Source: Bacillus badius NBRC 15713 (GTDB lineage: Bacteria; Bacillota; Bacilli; Bacillales; Domibacillaceae). Taken from it: a DNA stretch of 64,000 nt. The DNA lies in the NCBI RefSeq assembly GCF_001591605.1, contig NZ_BCVF01000004.1:62001-126000 (forward strand), in the 5' to 3' direction. A program made the position numbers and the translations under genes. Every line of letters starts with the position of its first letter. Position 1 is the first letter of the stretch. The notes beneath the pieces are model-generated. The model ran no database searches. It had not been told where the DNA came from and saw nothing but the letters and a program-made list of their open reading frames with translations. Shown piece after piece: positions 36,865-45,998 of this stretch.

Positions 36865-36978
36865 CATTATGCACACCTCGTATCACTCACCGCAAATAAT
36901 TTAAAAATTTTTCTCTTGTTCCTATTAAAGCCGTTCAATTACCTGGTGGAAAAGATTTCTCTGTTTCACTTCATTCCG

Positions 36979-37007
36979 TTGCAAGAAATGTGTTTTTCGA
37001 CTATTAT
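36979..37007 (+). promoter_or_regulatory. SigA-type promoter for the YugN-like gene
   Basis: TTGCAA (36979-36984), 17-base spacer, TATTAT (37002-37007). The remainder of the 36803-37080 gap is AT-rich with nothing else recognised. Confidence 0.65.
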
Positions 37008-37080
37008 TATGTATGGAGCAATAGAGAAAAAACGCGGAAAGATACTAGAAGCACGCTAAGATACTCAGGAGGGATTTTTC

Positions 37081-37440
37081 ATGAAATTTGAAAATACGGG
37101 TTTGGAAAATTTACGGGTTGATTTTGATCGTCTGAATTATATTTGCCGGTCACATAAGCTAGTTCTTGCAGGACAATGGGACTACGAGCGAGTAACATTT
37201 GACCGCAAATTTGATCTTAAAGAAGGTACATACTATTTACGTGTTCTTGGATACGCAGTTGAAGGGGATGTTGGTTCTTCAGAAGCTACTATTCAATTGA
37301 TGAGTCCTTTGCTTGGTAAATATTACTACCCGCATGGCGTAGAGTATGGAGAAGGCGAAAGCTTCCCGCCATCTTTAATCGAAACATGCGAAAAGGTTTT
37401 GGCTGACCTTAAAAACGAGATTGAACAATTTACAGTTTAA
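37081..37440 (+). CDS. YugN-like family protein
   Basis: 119-residue soluble protein of unknown function; start MKFENTGLENLRVDFDRLNYI and the GTYYLRVLGYAVEGDVGSSEATIQLMSPLLGKYYYPHGVEYGE segment match the YugN family. Start ATG after AGGAGGGA. A very stable hairpin begins at its stop codon. Confidence 0.88.
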   Translation: MKFENTGLENLRVDFDRLNYICRSHKLVLAGQWDYERVTFDRKFDLKEGTYYLRVLGYAVEGDVGSSEATIQLMSPLLGKYYYPHGVEYGEGESFPPSLIETCEKVLADLKNEIEQFTV

Positions 37441-37488
37441 ATACAAAGGGGGGTTCGGAATGATTTCATTCCGAACCCCCCTTTGTAT
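37441..37488 (+). terminator. 23-bp perfect hairpin after the YugN-like gene
   Basis: Arms 37441-37463 and 37466-37488 are perfect complements with a 2-base loop, beginning at the base after the TAA. No long T-run follows on the plus strand, but the stem ends in an A/T-rich part (ATACAAA/TTTGTAT). Confidence 0.7.
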
Positions 37489-37489
37489 T

Positions 37490-37635
37490 GGCTTAACTAC
37501 ACACTCCAGCGCTTTCTCGCGCTCTGTATCAACCACTTTAACTTCTTCGCGGCAGCCATGCATGCCTAACGCAGATCGAATGAATGTCTGTTTAATTAAA
37601 ATAACGGGATCAATGTCTGGACAGCCTACTTCCGG
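37490..37635 (-). pseudogene. Decayed transposase fragment (DUF772-like N-terminal part)
   Basis: On the minus strand, translation after a TAA at 37636-37638 reads GCPDIDPVILIKQTFIRSAL followed by GMHGCREEVKVVDTE. This recalls the GRPxIDPVxLxKxxxIQxxxGIRSxRQT segment of IS5/IS1182-type transposases. There is no start, no catalytic DDE part and no normal length, so this is a relic. The surrounding 37489-37865 gap holds no intact gene; a repeat hairpin shared with 55.57 kb lies at 37786-37831. Confidence 0.5.
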
Positions 37636-37785
37636 TTACAACGCTCCCACCCAAGTCATTGATAAAAGAGACAGCAGCCATTGGACGGCTATTTTGAATT
37701 TATCCACTCTGTTGATTGGAAAGGCAGACGCCGAGAGACTCCTGACGAAAGCAACCGCCTCCATCCACAAGCAAAATAAAAAAAA

Positions 37786-37831
37786 GACTGCGGACAAACT
37801 TCAATTTTCATGGAGTTTGTCTACAGCCTGA
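37786..37831. repeat. Dispersed hairpin repeat, copy 1
   Basis: An imperfect palindrome (GACTGCGGACAAACTT ... GTTTGTCTACAGCCTGA) preceded by eight As. Nearly the same element lies at 55568-55612, and both are followed by a CCTAAA-containing stretch. It lies just after the ctaM stop on the minus strand and beside the transposase relic, so it may be the end of an old mobile element or a spread terminator. Confidence 0.7.
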
Positions 37832-37865
37832 GCGCCTAAAGGAGCTCATACGCTTTTTTCGTTTT

Positions 37866-38327
37866 TTAAAACCCGAGAATGGCTTTAATGACGGAAGTTG
37901 TTTCGCCGCCTTTATAGAAGACGTAAAGAAGCAAATAAACAGCCACACCGGTGATAGCGGTAAAAAACCAAATAATGCTTGTAACCGGTCCAAACTTTCT
38001 ATGCTTCTCCAAGTTGTTTTTCAGCCCTAGAACAATTGTCCAGATGCCCAAAACAGCTCCGACCGTCGCCAAGGTAATATGAAAAATTAAAAAGACAGTA
38101 TAGTAAATTTTAATATCATCCGGCCCGCCAAAAGCTGTATTGCCGATAAAAATTGTCCGGCTGGCATAGATAACAAAAAAAATGACAGCAAAAACGGCAG
38201 CAAGAAGCATGGTTTTTTTGTGCTGCTCAATTTTTCTTTGCTTAATTTGCCCCCATCCAATCGCCACCGTTATTGCGCTAAGCACAATAAAGGTGGTGCT
38301 GATTGTGGGTAAGATAGGTAATGACAT
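37866..38327 (-). CDS. ctaM: DUF420 membrane protein CtaM (YozB-like), oxidase maturation
   Basis: 153-residue protein with four to five membrane segments. DUF420 features: LPTISTTFIVLSAITVAIGW near the start, conserved HKKTMLLA and HITLATVGAVLGIWT histidines, and HRKFGPVTSIIW. In Staphylococcus aureus CtaM is required for activity of the aa3-type oxidase. Lying directly downstream of ctaG in the oxidase block supports this role here. Confidence 0.9.
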   Translation of the reverse strand: MSLPILPTISTTFIVLSAITVAIGWGQIKQRKIEQHKKTMLLAAVFAVIFFVIYASRTIFIGNTAFGGPDDIKIYYTVFLIFHITLATVGAVLGIWTIVLGLKNNLEKHRKFGPVTSIIWFFTAITGVAVYLLLYVFYKGGETTSVIKAILGF

Positions 38328-38459
38328 CTTGATTCCTCTCTCCCATTCATAATTCGGTTGTATCAGGCAAAGGAAAGGAAATGAACAGGCTGTTGGCGGA
38401 TATTTTCAATCAGCCTGTCCATCAGAAAATAGACCGAGCCCTTCATTTCCTTCCTGTGG

Positions 38460-39371
38460 TTATTTCGTATAATCCGGTTGATGATTATTCATCATAGCGG
38501 CGGTCATTTTTTCTGTCTCCTCTTTATCTTTACGAACCCATTCAAAAAATACAAAAGCAAGCATGCATCCATATACAATTTCCTGGATAATTTTCATAAT
38601 AACGCCGCCAAGCTGCTGGTCTTCCATTACCGGCATGCTTGAAAACAGTTCAGGTCCGCTTAAGGACAGGCCTTGTAAAGTAGAAGTTGGGACACAAAGC
38701 TCCATTGCTTGCAGCCAAGCGCCTGCATCGCTGTATGTGGCGTATACCGGTGCAGAAGCAAAAATAATCAAGCCGCAGGCCGGCGTTAATAGCACACCAT
38801 CGGCAAAAATATATCCCACTTTTTTGAGGCCGTTTAATTTTCTTCCTTCCGGCATATCATTCACTAGCGGCCACCACATAAAGAGGGCAAAAATGAACAA
38901 TCCAATTGTATACAGAGTATGAAGAACCATGCTCATCTTAATGTAATCAAAAACAATCGGCAAATGATAAATAGAAAATAGGCCGTTAAACAACACTAAA
39001 GCGATCAATGGCTTTGTAAAAAAGTTGAATACCGGCTTGATTACCGGACGATCAATAACCTTCTTCCAAACCCACCACGGCACACCTCTTAAGAATAAAG
39101 GGGCCACAACTAAATAGAGAATAGCCATCTGAATCATATGATACGTAAACATAATATGCCCGAGCAAATCAATCGGAGAGCCCTTTACGGCATATAGTAC
39201 GACCATGGACGTTACAAATAAAGCTGCCTGATGCTTCTTTAATGGCTCACTGCCCTCGAACTTATTTCTCCATTTAATCGTTACGAAGAAATAAAGAACC
39301 GTCAGCAATAGTAACAGCGCCAAAAAATAAGGACTCCACAGCGCTTGAAATCCAAAAATACTTATCGGCAT
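38460..39371 (-). CDS. ctaG: Cytochrome c oxidase assembly factor CtaG
   Basis: Integral membrane protein (303 residues, about seven helices) needed for caa3 oxidase assembly in B. subtilis, thought to help build the Cu-B centre. Features: SPIDLLGHIMFTYHMIQMAIL with conserved His, PLFLRGVPWW, YHLPIVFDYIKMSMVLH and LTPACGLIIF. It lies 188 bases after ctaF, beyond a strong terminator, so it may be separately transcribed. Confidence 0.95.
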   Translation of the reverse strand: MPISIFGFQALWSPYFLALLLLLTVLYFFVTIKWRNKFEGSEPLKKHQAALFVTSMVVLYAVKGSPIDLLGHIMFTYHMIQMAILYLVVAPLFLRGVPWWVWKKVIDRPVIKPVFNFFTKPLIALVLFNGLFSIYHLPIVFDYIKMSMVLHTLYTIGLFIFALFMWWPLVNDMPEGRKLNGLKKVGYIFADGVLLTPACGLIIFASAPVYATYSDAGAWLQAMELCVPTSTLQGLSLSGPELFSSMPVMEDQQLGGVIMKIIQEIVYGCMLAFVFFEWVRKDKEETEKMTAAMMNNHQPDYTK

Positions 39372-39493
39372 TTCCTTTCACCTCGATATTATTTTCAATG
39401 CCCTGCTTACATTATAACGTTCCCAAATTCCCCAAGCAATGTCCTGAATTGACAAGTTCATGACAACATCATCAGATAAGGCTCGCTTGAAAC

Positions 39494-39525
39494 AAAAAGC
39501 CGGTTCCATAAAGAACCGGCTTTTT
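39494..39525 (-). terminator. Terminator after ctaF
   Basis: 13-bp perfect stem AAAAAGCCGGTTC/GAACCGGCTTTTT, T-tract on the minus strand. Confidence 0.92.
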
Positions 39526-39559
39526 GCAAGACTATAAACACTTGAACGGCAAGTTTATA

Positions 39560-39892
39560 TTACCACCAAATGATTGTCATGAAGGCCAAAACGGTAACAA
39601 AAGCTATCGTAACGCCTGACCACATAAACAAGGAAGGTGCTTCGTGCCCTTTCTCACTCATATGCATGAAGTAATACAATTGAAAACCTACTTGAACAAC
39701 TGCCAGCAATAAAATAAATGGAACAACGAACCATTTAGAGAAATCTGCAGCTACTGCTACGAAAGAAACGACCGTGAAGAAGATCATCAACGTAAATGTC
39801 GCTACTTGGATTCTCATGCCTTCTGCATTTTTCTTGCGGCGGTAATCATAATTGAGTCTTGGGTTGTTTGAATTCGATTGATTATTTACCAT
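39560..39892 (-). CDS. ctaF: Cytochrome c oxidase subunit IV (caa3, CtaF)
   Basis: Small subunit, 110 residues from ATG 39892 (GGTGGG site). Three membrane helices (about 30-50, 57-77, 88-108) with VQVGFQLYYFMHMSEKGH between, as in bacterial COX4 (CtaF). The start nearly abuts the ctaE stop. Confidence 0.95.
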   Translation of the reverse strand: MVNNQSNSNNPRLNYDYRRKKNAEGMRIQVATFTLMIFFTVVSFVAVAADFSKWFVVPFILLLAVVQVGFQLYYFMHMSEKGHEAPSLFMWSGVTIAFVTVLAFMTIIWW

Positions 39893-39895
39893 CAA

Positions 39896-40525
39896 TTATC
39901 CCACCATTCCCATTAAGTATACTACCGTAAAGATAAATACCCATACAACATCGATAAAGTGCCAGTAAAGGCTTGCCAAGTAAAATTTAGGCGCATTGTA
40001 AAGGCTTAATCCGCGGCCTGCATTCCGAACCATTAACAAAATCATCCAGACTAATCCAAAGATAACGTGAGCGCCATGGAAACCAGTTAACGTGTAAAAA
40101 GCGGAACCAAATGCACTGCTAGTAAACGTGTGGTTATATTCAGTGTAGTAATGATGGAACTCATAAAACTCACAAGCTAAAAAGCCAAGGCCAAGGATAA
40201 CAGTAATTAACATCCAAAGCTGCATCTTCTTAAAGTTGTAGTTTTTCATATGGTACATGGAATATACGCTTGTTAATGAACTTGTTAACAAGAGCATAGT
40301 CATTACAAACACAAGCGGCAATTCAAATAGGTCTTTTGCCAGCATATGATCCGGGCTTGGTACTTTATCTTTCAATGCAATATAGGTAGCGAAGAGAGAG
40401 GCGAACAAAACCGTCTCTCCACCTAGAAACAGCCAGAAACCTAGAAATTTATTTTTTCCTTCAAGCGTTGCTTTTTCAGGTGATTCAGGCCAAGTTTGGG
40501 GTGTGAATTTTTCTTCAGCTTGCAT
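39896..40525 (-). CDS. ctaE: Cytochrome c oxidase subunit III (CtaE)
   Basis: 209-residue, five-helix subunit III of the caa3 oxidase. Typical FLGFWLFLGGETVLFASLFATY, FYTLTGFHGAHVIFGL and YWHFIDVVWVFIFTVVYL motifs. Its ATG overlaps the ctaD stop by one base (TAATG). Confidence 0.97.
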   Translation of the reverse strand: MQAEEKFTPQTWPESPEKATLEGKNKFLGFWLFLGGETVLFASLFATYIALKDKVPSPDHMLAKDLFELPLVFVMTMLLLTSSLTSVYSMYHMKNYNFKKMQLWMLITVILGLGFLACEFYEFHHYYTEYNHTFTSSAFGSAFYTLTGFHGAHVIFGLVWMILLMVRNAGRGLSLYNAPKFYLASLYWHFIDVVWVFIFTVVYLMGMVG

Positions 40526-42399
40526 TATGCCTTAACCCCCTTGTCATCATTTTCTTCCATTAACTCTTCTTTATGAATATGGAAGCCGTGATCATCTTTC
40601 AATGAACGATAAATCATGGCACCAAATGTAATCACTAATCCGCCAATTAAGACTGGAAGCGCCCATGCCTTGTCATCTACATGGTACATTGCTCCGAAAG
40701 CAGCAATGAATAGACCAAGTGAAATAACAAATGGAACGAATGAACTGTTCGGCATATGAATATCGCCGATCGGCTCAGCCGGAGTCAATGTTGTCTTGCC
40801 TTCCATTTTCTCTAACCAGTAAGCGTCAAGTCCGCGAACAAGCGGAAGTTGCTTAAAGTTGTAGAATGGAGCTGGTGAAGAAATCGCCCACTCTAATGTA
40901 CGGCCATCTTCCCAAGGGTCGTTGCCGACTCTTTCATTTTTCACAGATGTAATAACCACGTTAATCAACAGGGAAATAACCCCTACTGCCATGAATGCGG
41001 CTCCGATTGAACTCACAAGGTTACCAGTGTCAAGTCCTTGACCTGGAAGGAAAGTCCAAACACGACGCGGCATACCCATTAAACCAAGGAAATGCTGAAC
41101 AAAGAATGTTAAATGGAAACCGATGAAGAAGAAAACGAAAGTAAACTTCCCAATTTTTTCACTTAACATTGTACCGAACATTTTTGGCCAATAGAAGTGC
41201 GTACCCGCTAATAGGGCAAACACAACCCCACCAACAATAACGTAGTGGAAATGGGCAACGATAAAGTATGAATCATGATATTGATAGTCTGCTGGAGCTA
41301 CAGCTTGCATAACCCCTGTTACCCCACCCGCTACGAAAGACGGAATAAAGGCAACGGCATAAAGCATTGGTACAGTAAATTTAATGCTTCCTCCCCAAAT
41401 AGTGAGAAGCCAGTTAAAGATCTTAATACCTGTAGGTACAGCAATCGCCATTGTTGCAACCGCGAAAATCGCGTTAGCTACCGGACCAAGTCCGACTGTG
41501 AACATATGGTGAGCCCATACCATGAATCCAAGAAAACCGATCAATACAGTTGCGAACACCATAGAGGAATATCCGAACAGACGTTTTCTTGAGAAAGTTG
41601 AAAAGATTTCTGAGAAAATACCGAAAGCCGGTAAAATCAAAATGTATACTTCCGGGTGTCCGAAGATCCAGAAGAAGTGTTCCCAAATAATTGTGTTACC
41701 GCCTGCTGCTACATTAAAGAAGTTCGCACCGAACATACGGTCAAACGTTAACATAAAGATAGAAGCAGTCAGCGGCGGGAACGCGAACAAGATTAATGCA
41801 GAAGCTACGAATGTTGTCCATGTAAACAACGGCATTCTCATGTACGTCATGCCCGGAGCACGCATGTTAATGATCGTAACGAGGAAGTTAATTCCCCCCA
41901 TTAACGTACCGAAACCTGAAATTTGCAGACCTAAAGCATAGAAGTCAATTCCATGCCCTTCTGAAGCAAGTGACAATGACGCGTAAGAAGTCCAGCCTGC
42001 ATCAGGAGCGCCGCCTAAAAACCATGATAAGTTTAAGAATAATCCTCCGAAGAAAAACAGCCAGAAGCCAAGAGCGTTAACAAATGGGAATGCTACATCA
42101 CGCGCCCCGATTTGCAGCGGCATAATAGCATTCATAAAGGCAAGCAATAAAGGCATTGCTGCCAAGAAAATCATTGTTGTACCGTGCATAGTAAGCAATT
42201 CATTAAACAAGCCCGCGCTGACGAAATCATTATTCGGTACAGCTAGCTGAGCCCGTATCATCATTGCTTCCACGCCGCCCATTAGGAAAAAGATTCCGCC
42301 CGCGATTAAATAAAGAATCGCAATTTTCTTATGATCGACTGTTGTTAAATAGTCCCATACCGTACTTGCGAACCCTCGTTTTTGTGCAATGGTACTCAA
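40525..42399 (-). CDS. ctaD: Cytochrome c oxidase subunit I (CtaD)
   Basis: Catalytic heme-copper subunit that reduces oxygen and pumps protons. 624 residues, about fourteen helices. Metal ligands are in place: His72 (low-spin heme a), His248 of HPEVY with Tyr252 for the His-Tyr cross-link, His297-His298 (Cu-B), and His383/His385 (hemes a3 and a). Start is TTG, 8 bases after AAGGAGG. Extra C-terminal helices are usual for Bacillus caa3 subunit I. Confidence 0.98.
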   Translation of the reverse strand: MSTIAQKRGFASTVWDYLTTVDHKKIAILYLIAGGIFFLMGGVEAMMIRAQLAVPNNDFVSAGLFNELLTMHGTTMIFLAAMPLLLAFMNAIMPLQIGARDVAFPFVNALGFWLFFFGGLFLNLSWFLGGAPDAGWTSYASLSLASEGHGIDFYALGLQISGFGTLMGGINFLVTIINMRAPGMTYMRMPLFTWTTFVASALILFAFPPLTASIFMLTFDRMFGANFFNVAAGGNTIIWEHFFWIFGHPEVYILILPAFGIFSEIFSTFSRKRLFGYSSMVFATVLIGFLGFMVWAHHMFTVGLGPVANAIFAVATMAIAVPTGIKIFNWLLTIWGGSIKFTVPMLYAVAFIPSFVAGGVTGVMQAVAPADYQYHDSYFIVAHFHYVIVGGVVFALLAGTHFYWPKMFGTMLSEKIGKFTFVFFFIGFHLTFFVQHFLGLMGMPRRVWTFLPGQGLDTGNLVSSIGAAFMAVGVISLLINVVITSVKNERVGNDPWEDGRTLEWAISSPAPFYNFKQLPLVRGLDAYWLEKMEGKTTLTPAEPIGDIHMPNSSFVPFVISLGLFIAAFGAMYHVDDKAWALPVLIGGLVITFGAMIYRSLKDDHGFHIHKEELMEENDDKGVKA

Positions 42400-42427
42400 C
42401 GGTTTTACCTCCTTCTTTTTCTATTCC

Positions 42428-43513
42428 TTATTGTTCTTCTACTTTCAAGCTCATTAAGTATGCTGCTAATTGATCAAGCTCTTGTTCATTCAATTGTTTA
42501 TAAGTGCCTGTCATCTTATTGCCTGGCTTATATTTTTCAGGATCGCGAATCCAGTTTTTCAACTCTTCTTCGTTATGATCCAATATTCCGGCAATGCGTG
42601 AACGTTCACCAAACGTCGCTAAGTTCGGGGCAAGTCTTGCTTGCTCCGGACGAGAATCGTCTGGGCTTGTTGCGTGACAGCTTAAACAGTTTTGTTCAAA
42701 GAGCTTTTGTCCCTCTACTGCAGCTGTATCAGTTGGAGCTGCCGGTTTCGCGGACTGCATAGTGCTGATCCACTGTTTGAAGTCATCTTGTGATTTAGTT
42801 TCTACTTTAAAATCCATCAAAGCATGGGATGGACCGCAAAGCTCCGCACACTTTCCATAGAACAAGTTACCGGCTTCTTCTGATTTATCGCTGTCGAATT
42901 TCAGCCAGAATTTGTTTACGTTATCCGTGTTCGTATCCATCTTTCCACCTGCAGCAGGAATCCAGAATGAATGCTTTACATCAGATGCCTTTAAGTTAAA
43001 GTATACTTTTTGATCAGTTGGAACAACAAGTTCCTGGGACGTCATTACTTTGTAGTCAGGATATTCAAACTCCCACCAGTAAAGATTTGCACGCACGTTA
43101 ACAACAAGTGCATCACGTGTTCCATCTTTCTTTGGCTTTTTATCCATGTCCTTTACATTTGCCTGATCAAATGTAGCCGTAACAGTCGGCACGGCAAGAA
43201 TCAGCAAAAGGATAATCGGAATAACTGTCCAAATGATTTCGAGCAAATGACTGCCTTCCACTTGCTTAGGAATTTTGTTTTCGTCGCCCTTTTTACGGCG
43301 GAAGCGAGTAATGGCAAGAACGAAAATGACCGTAACGACAGCAATAACTGTTACCATAATGACCGTGCTTAGAATCATCAGGTTGTATTGCTGTTTAGCC
43401 ACGTCACCGGCAGGCTTGAGTGTGGAAAGGAATGGCTCGCCACAGCCTGACAGTGCAAGTGCCAATACCGCGAAGACTGATAAAAGACGCCATTTAGTTA
43501 GCCTATCTTTCAT
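42428..43513 (-). CDS. ctaC: Cytochrome c oxidase subunit II with fused cytochrome c (CtaC)
   Basis: Electron entry subunit of caa3 oxidase, 361 residues. Lipobox LSGC (Cys24) suggests lipidation. Two membrane helices, then the Cu-A domain with ligands His181, Cys222, Cys226, His230, Met233 (GKCAELCGPSHALMDF). The C-terminal heme c domain has CLSCH (276-280) and a likely axial Met334. The heme c fusion shows that this is a caa3, not a quinol, oxidase. The ribosome site (GGGG) is rather far from the ATG. Confidence 0.97.
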   Translation of the reverse strand: MKDRLTKWRLLSVFAVLALALSGCGEPFLSTLKPAGDVAKQQYNLMILSTVIMVTVIAVVTVIFVLAITRFRRKKGDENKIPKQVEGSHLLEIIWTVIPIILLLILAVPTVTATFDQANVKDMDKKPKKDGTRDALVVNVRANLYWWEFEYPDYKVMTSQELVVPTDQKVYFNLKASDVKHSFWIPAAGGKMDTNTDNVNKFWLKFDSDKSEEAGNLFYGKCAELCGPSHALMDFKVETKSQDDFKQWISTMQSAKPAAPTDTAAVEGQKLFEQNCLSCHATSPDDSRPEQARLAPNLATFGERSRIAGILDHNEEELKNWIRDPEKYKPGNKMTGTYKQLNEQELDQLAAYLMSLKVEEQ

Positions 43514-43601
43514 AGCTTAATTAAACCCCTCTTTCTTATGAATTTCTGCAGCAATATGAGCTTATATATGGATTTCTTTGACAAGAAAGAATTCCTGTGA
43601 G

Positions 43602-44510
43602 TTAGATAACAGTAAAAATAACCATCGCTACAAACAGGACAGTTAAATACTGTAATGAATAAATAAACATCCACTTTGCCCATTTGAGGTCATCCTTCAT
43701 TTTATACCCGGTTACCCCAAGGACAAGCCACCCTATATTTAAAACTGTCGCCAATACGACAAAGGCTGTGCCAAGTGATGTCATAAAAAATGGAATTGGC
43801 AACAGAGCCAGCACCCATATCACAATATGGCGCTTTGTGGCAGAAAACCCTTTTACGACCGGCAGCATAGGAATGCCGGCGGCCCGGTATTCTTCGCACC
43901 GTCTCATGGCAAGTGCGTAAAAATGCGGAGGCTGCCAAATAAACATGATTAAAAACAGCATCCAAGCAACAACATCCAAGCCTGGATCAACAGCTGCCCA
44001 GCCGATCAGCGGCGGTACAGCACCGGAAATACTTCCAACGATTGTGTTGCTGACATGACGGCGTTTAGACCACATTGAGTAAACAACAACATAACTGAAC
44101 ACACCTATTAAACCAATGATGCCGGCTGTAAATGTTGTTAGAAATAAGAAGGCTGTTCCGATAATAATGAAAGCGAGACCAATTGTCATCACTTTTGGAT
44201 AGCTTATTTTTCCTGTAACTGTCGGACGTCCTTTCGTTCTCTCCATCAGCGGGTCAATGTCCCGATCAATAAAGTTGTTTAAACTGGCAGACCCTGCGAT
44301 AATTAGAGATGATCCGATCAGTGTGTAAAAAACCGTGTCCAGCTGAGATAGAAAGTGCAGGCCGTTAAAAACGATTGCCAGCCATAGCCCTGTGAAAATA
44401 GTGATCAAATTAGAATTCACGATTCCAATTTTAATCAGTGCAAAGAAATCCTTCACAGCTGTTGTTTCCGGAAGCTCGCTATTCCCCATCGTAGTTGTGG
44501 CACGTGACAC
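43602..44510 (-). CDS. ctaB: Protoheme IX farnesyltransferase (CtaB)
   Basis: Converts heme B to heme O, using farnesyl diphosphate. 302 residues, about nine helices, with prenyltransferase motifs [19 protein letters not shown] and the second [22 protein letters not shown]. Start chosen at GTG 44510, 6 bases after GAGGGGGG; upstream in-frame starts would pass through this ribosome site. Heads the ctaBCDEF genes, divergent from ctaA. Confidence 0.95.
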   Translation of the reverse strand: MSRATTTMGNSELPETTAVKDFFALIKIGIVNSNLITIFTGLWLAIVFNGLHFLSQLDTVFYTLIGSSLIIAGSASLNNFIDRDIDPLMERTKGRPTVTGKISYPKVMTIGLAFIIIGTAFLFLTTFTAGIIGLIGVFSYVVVYSMWSKRRHVSNTIVGSISGAVPPLIGWAAVDPGLDVVAWMLFLIMFIWQPPHFYALAMRRCEEYRAAGIPMLPVVKGFSATKRHIVIWVLALLPIPFFMTSLGTAFVVLATVLNIGWLVLGVTGYKMKDDLKWAKWMFIYSLQYLTVLFVAMVIFTVI

Positions 44511-44636
44511 CTTTTTCCCCCCTCTCATAAAAACAAGCGGTCTGTCTTTGGATATAACTGACGGAGCTTTTATCTCCTTTACCAAACTGCACCAAAACCA
44601 CTGTTCATTCCATATTAAATCATATCAGCTTGTTTT

Positions 44637-44678
44637 TTTGTGAACACATAATGAACTAATTATGTCGAATTTGTGTCG
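44637..44678 (+). promoter_or_regulatory. Possible ResD boxes in the ctaA-ctaB control region
   Basis: TTTGTGAAC (44637-44645) and TTTGTGTCG (44670-44678) resemble the ResD motif TTTGTGAAT. ResD is known to activate ctaA and ctaB in B. subtilis. The rest of the 44511-44910 gap holds the ctaA promoter and no gene. Confidence 0.35.
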
Positions 44679-44823
44679 GCTGAATAAGCACTATTCCTAT
44701 CAATTTGGTTTTATAGGATAATGAATATCGTGGATCGCTAAGCTTATTTAACCAGCCTTTCAACTAGCTTGATCCACTGCTGTCTTTATGTATAAGCATA
44801 ACATTTCCAAATAATTTTACAAG

Positions 44824-44852
44824 TTGTCTTTTCAGCGCATCTTCTGTATTAT
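44824..44852 (+). promoter_or_regulatory. SigA-type promoter of ctaA
   Basis: TTGTCT (44824-44829), 17-base spacer, TATTAT (44847-44852), about 60 bases upstream of ctaA. Confidence 0.65.
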
Positions 44853-44910
44853 CGAGAAGATGAACGCTTTTATAATCCCCTTTTGCATTATAGATAAGTA
44901 GGTGAAAAAC

Positions 44911-45837
44911 ATGCAACGCTCTTTAAAATGGCTGGCGGTTGTGACAACGTTCGTCATGCTTCTTGTTCTGCTTGGCGGCGCGCTTGTAACCAAAACAGGT
45001 TCCGAACTTGGATGCGGAAATGACTGGCCGCTATGCCATGGGCAATTAATTCCTGAAGAAATCACAATGGAAACAATTATTGAACTATCGCACCGGTTAG
45101 TATCTGGTGTAGCCGGCTTGCTGGTAGTGGCCTTATCGGTTCTTTCTTGGCGGCTGATTGGCCATAAGCGGGAAACTAAATTTCTCGCCGCTACGTCTAC
45201 GCTCTTTTTGATTGCCCAAGCGTTAATTGGAGCAGCAGCCGTAAAGTGGGGACAAAGCGATTTCGTTCTGGCCCTTCATTTCGGCATTTCTCTTATTTCG
45301 TTTTCAGCTGTTCTGCTCTTAACTCTCTTGATCTTTGAGGTTGACCAAAAGTTCGATGCTTCTTCTTTAGTTATTGACAAGCGGATGAAATGGCATACTA
45401 TCGGCGTTACACTTTACAGCTATTTAGTAGTCTACACCGGGGCGCTTGTCAGGCATACGAAAGCGAGCCTTGCTTGCGCTGACTGGCCTTTTTGCTTAAA
45501 CGGCAGCCCTTTTATGTCACTCAATAGCTATCAATGGATTCAAATGGGCCATCGTCTGGCAGCAGGTTTGATCTTTTTGTGGATTGTCTATATTACTATG
45601 ATGGCAATCAAACATTATAAACAGCAGCGGGTCATTTATTGGGGATGGGTCATTGCCTGTTCTCTCGTTTCCTTGCAAGTTATATCGGGCGCAATTATTA
45701 TTTTTACGAAGGTTAATTTATATGTAGCATTAGCTCATGCCTTATTTATTTCTTGCTTGTTCGGCTTGCTCTGTTATTTAATCCTTCTTATCTCAAGAAG
45801 TAAAACCAGCACAAACAAGGTTTCAAAAGTTTCATAA
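44911..45837 (+). CDS. ctaA: Heme A synthase (CtaA)
   Basis: Oxidises heme O to heme A for the caa3 oxidase. 308 residues from ATG 44911 (TAGGTGA site; GTG 44902 is part of that site). Eight helices in two homologous halves, with conserved ligands in ELSHRLVSG (about 55) and ALHFGIS, and MGHRLAAG and ALAHALFIS. Cys pair [10 protein letters not shown] in the first loop and ACADWPFC in the second, as in B. subtilis type enzymes. Confidence 0.96.
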   Translation: MQRSLKWLAVVTTFVMLLVLLGGALVTKTGSELGCGNDWPLCHGQLIPEEITMETIIELSHRLVSGVAGLLVVALSVLSWRLIGHKRETKFLAATSTLFLIAQALIGAAAVKWGQSDFVLALHFGISLISFSAVLLLTLLIFEVDQKFDASSLVIDKRMKWHTIGVTLYSYLVVYTGALVRHTKASLACADWPFCLNGSPFMSLNSYQWIQMGHRLAAGLIFLWIVYITMMAIKHYKQQRVIYWGWVIACSLVSLQVISGAIIIFTKVNLYVALAHALFISCLFGLLCYLILLISRSKTSTNKVSKVS

Positions 45838-45876
45838 AAAACAGCAGGCAAACCAGTTTGCCTGCTGTTTTTTTTA
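45836..45876 (+). terminator. Terminator after ctaA
   Basis: Near-perfect 18-bp stem (45836-45853 with 45856-45873) with long A and T tracts, overlapping the ctaA stop codon. Confidence 0.92.
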
Positions 45877-45967
45877 TGAATCGGAGTTGCTGATGTCTGT
45901 GCCCGCCCTTCGCTTTCCGCCGGAAATAGCTAGCGATGAGGATTTCAGCCTGAAAGAAGCAAAGCGA

Positions 45968-45996
45968 AAACAAGCGGGCACAGGGCCCGCTTGTTT
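45968..45996 (-). terminator. Terminator after pyc
   Basis: 12-bp stem AAACAAGCGGGC/GCCCGCTTGTTT (45968-45979, 45985-45996) directly after the pyc stop, followed by TTTTCGCTTT on the minus strand. Confidence 0.85.
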
Positions 45997-45998
45997 GT

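Noticed and set aside
37421-37831. 136-codon plus-strand frame after the YugN-like gene
   Set aside because: It begins inside the YugN-like gene, runs through the 23-bp hairpin and the dispersed repeat, and is antisense to the transposase relic; no ribosome site.
41275-41941. Plus-strand frames opposite ctaD
   Set aside because: Shadows of a strongly conserved gene with all metal ligands intact.
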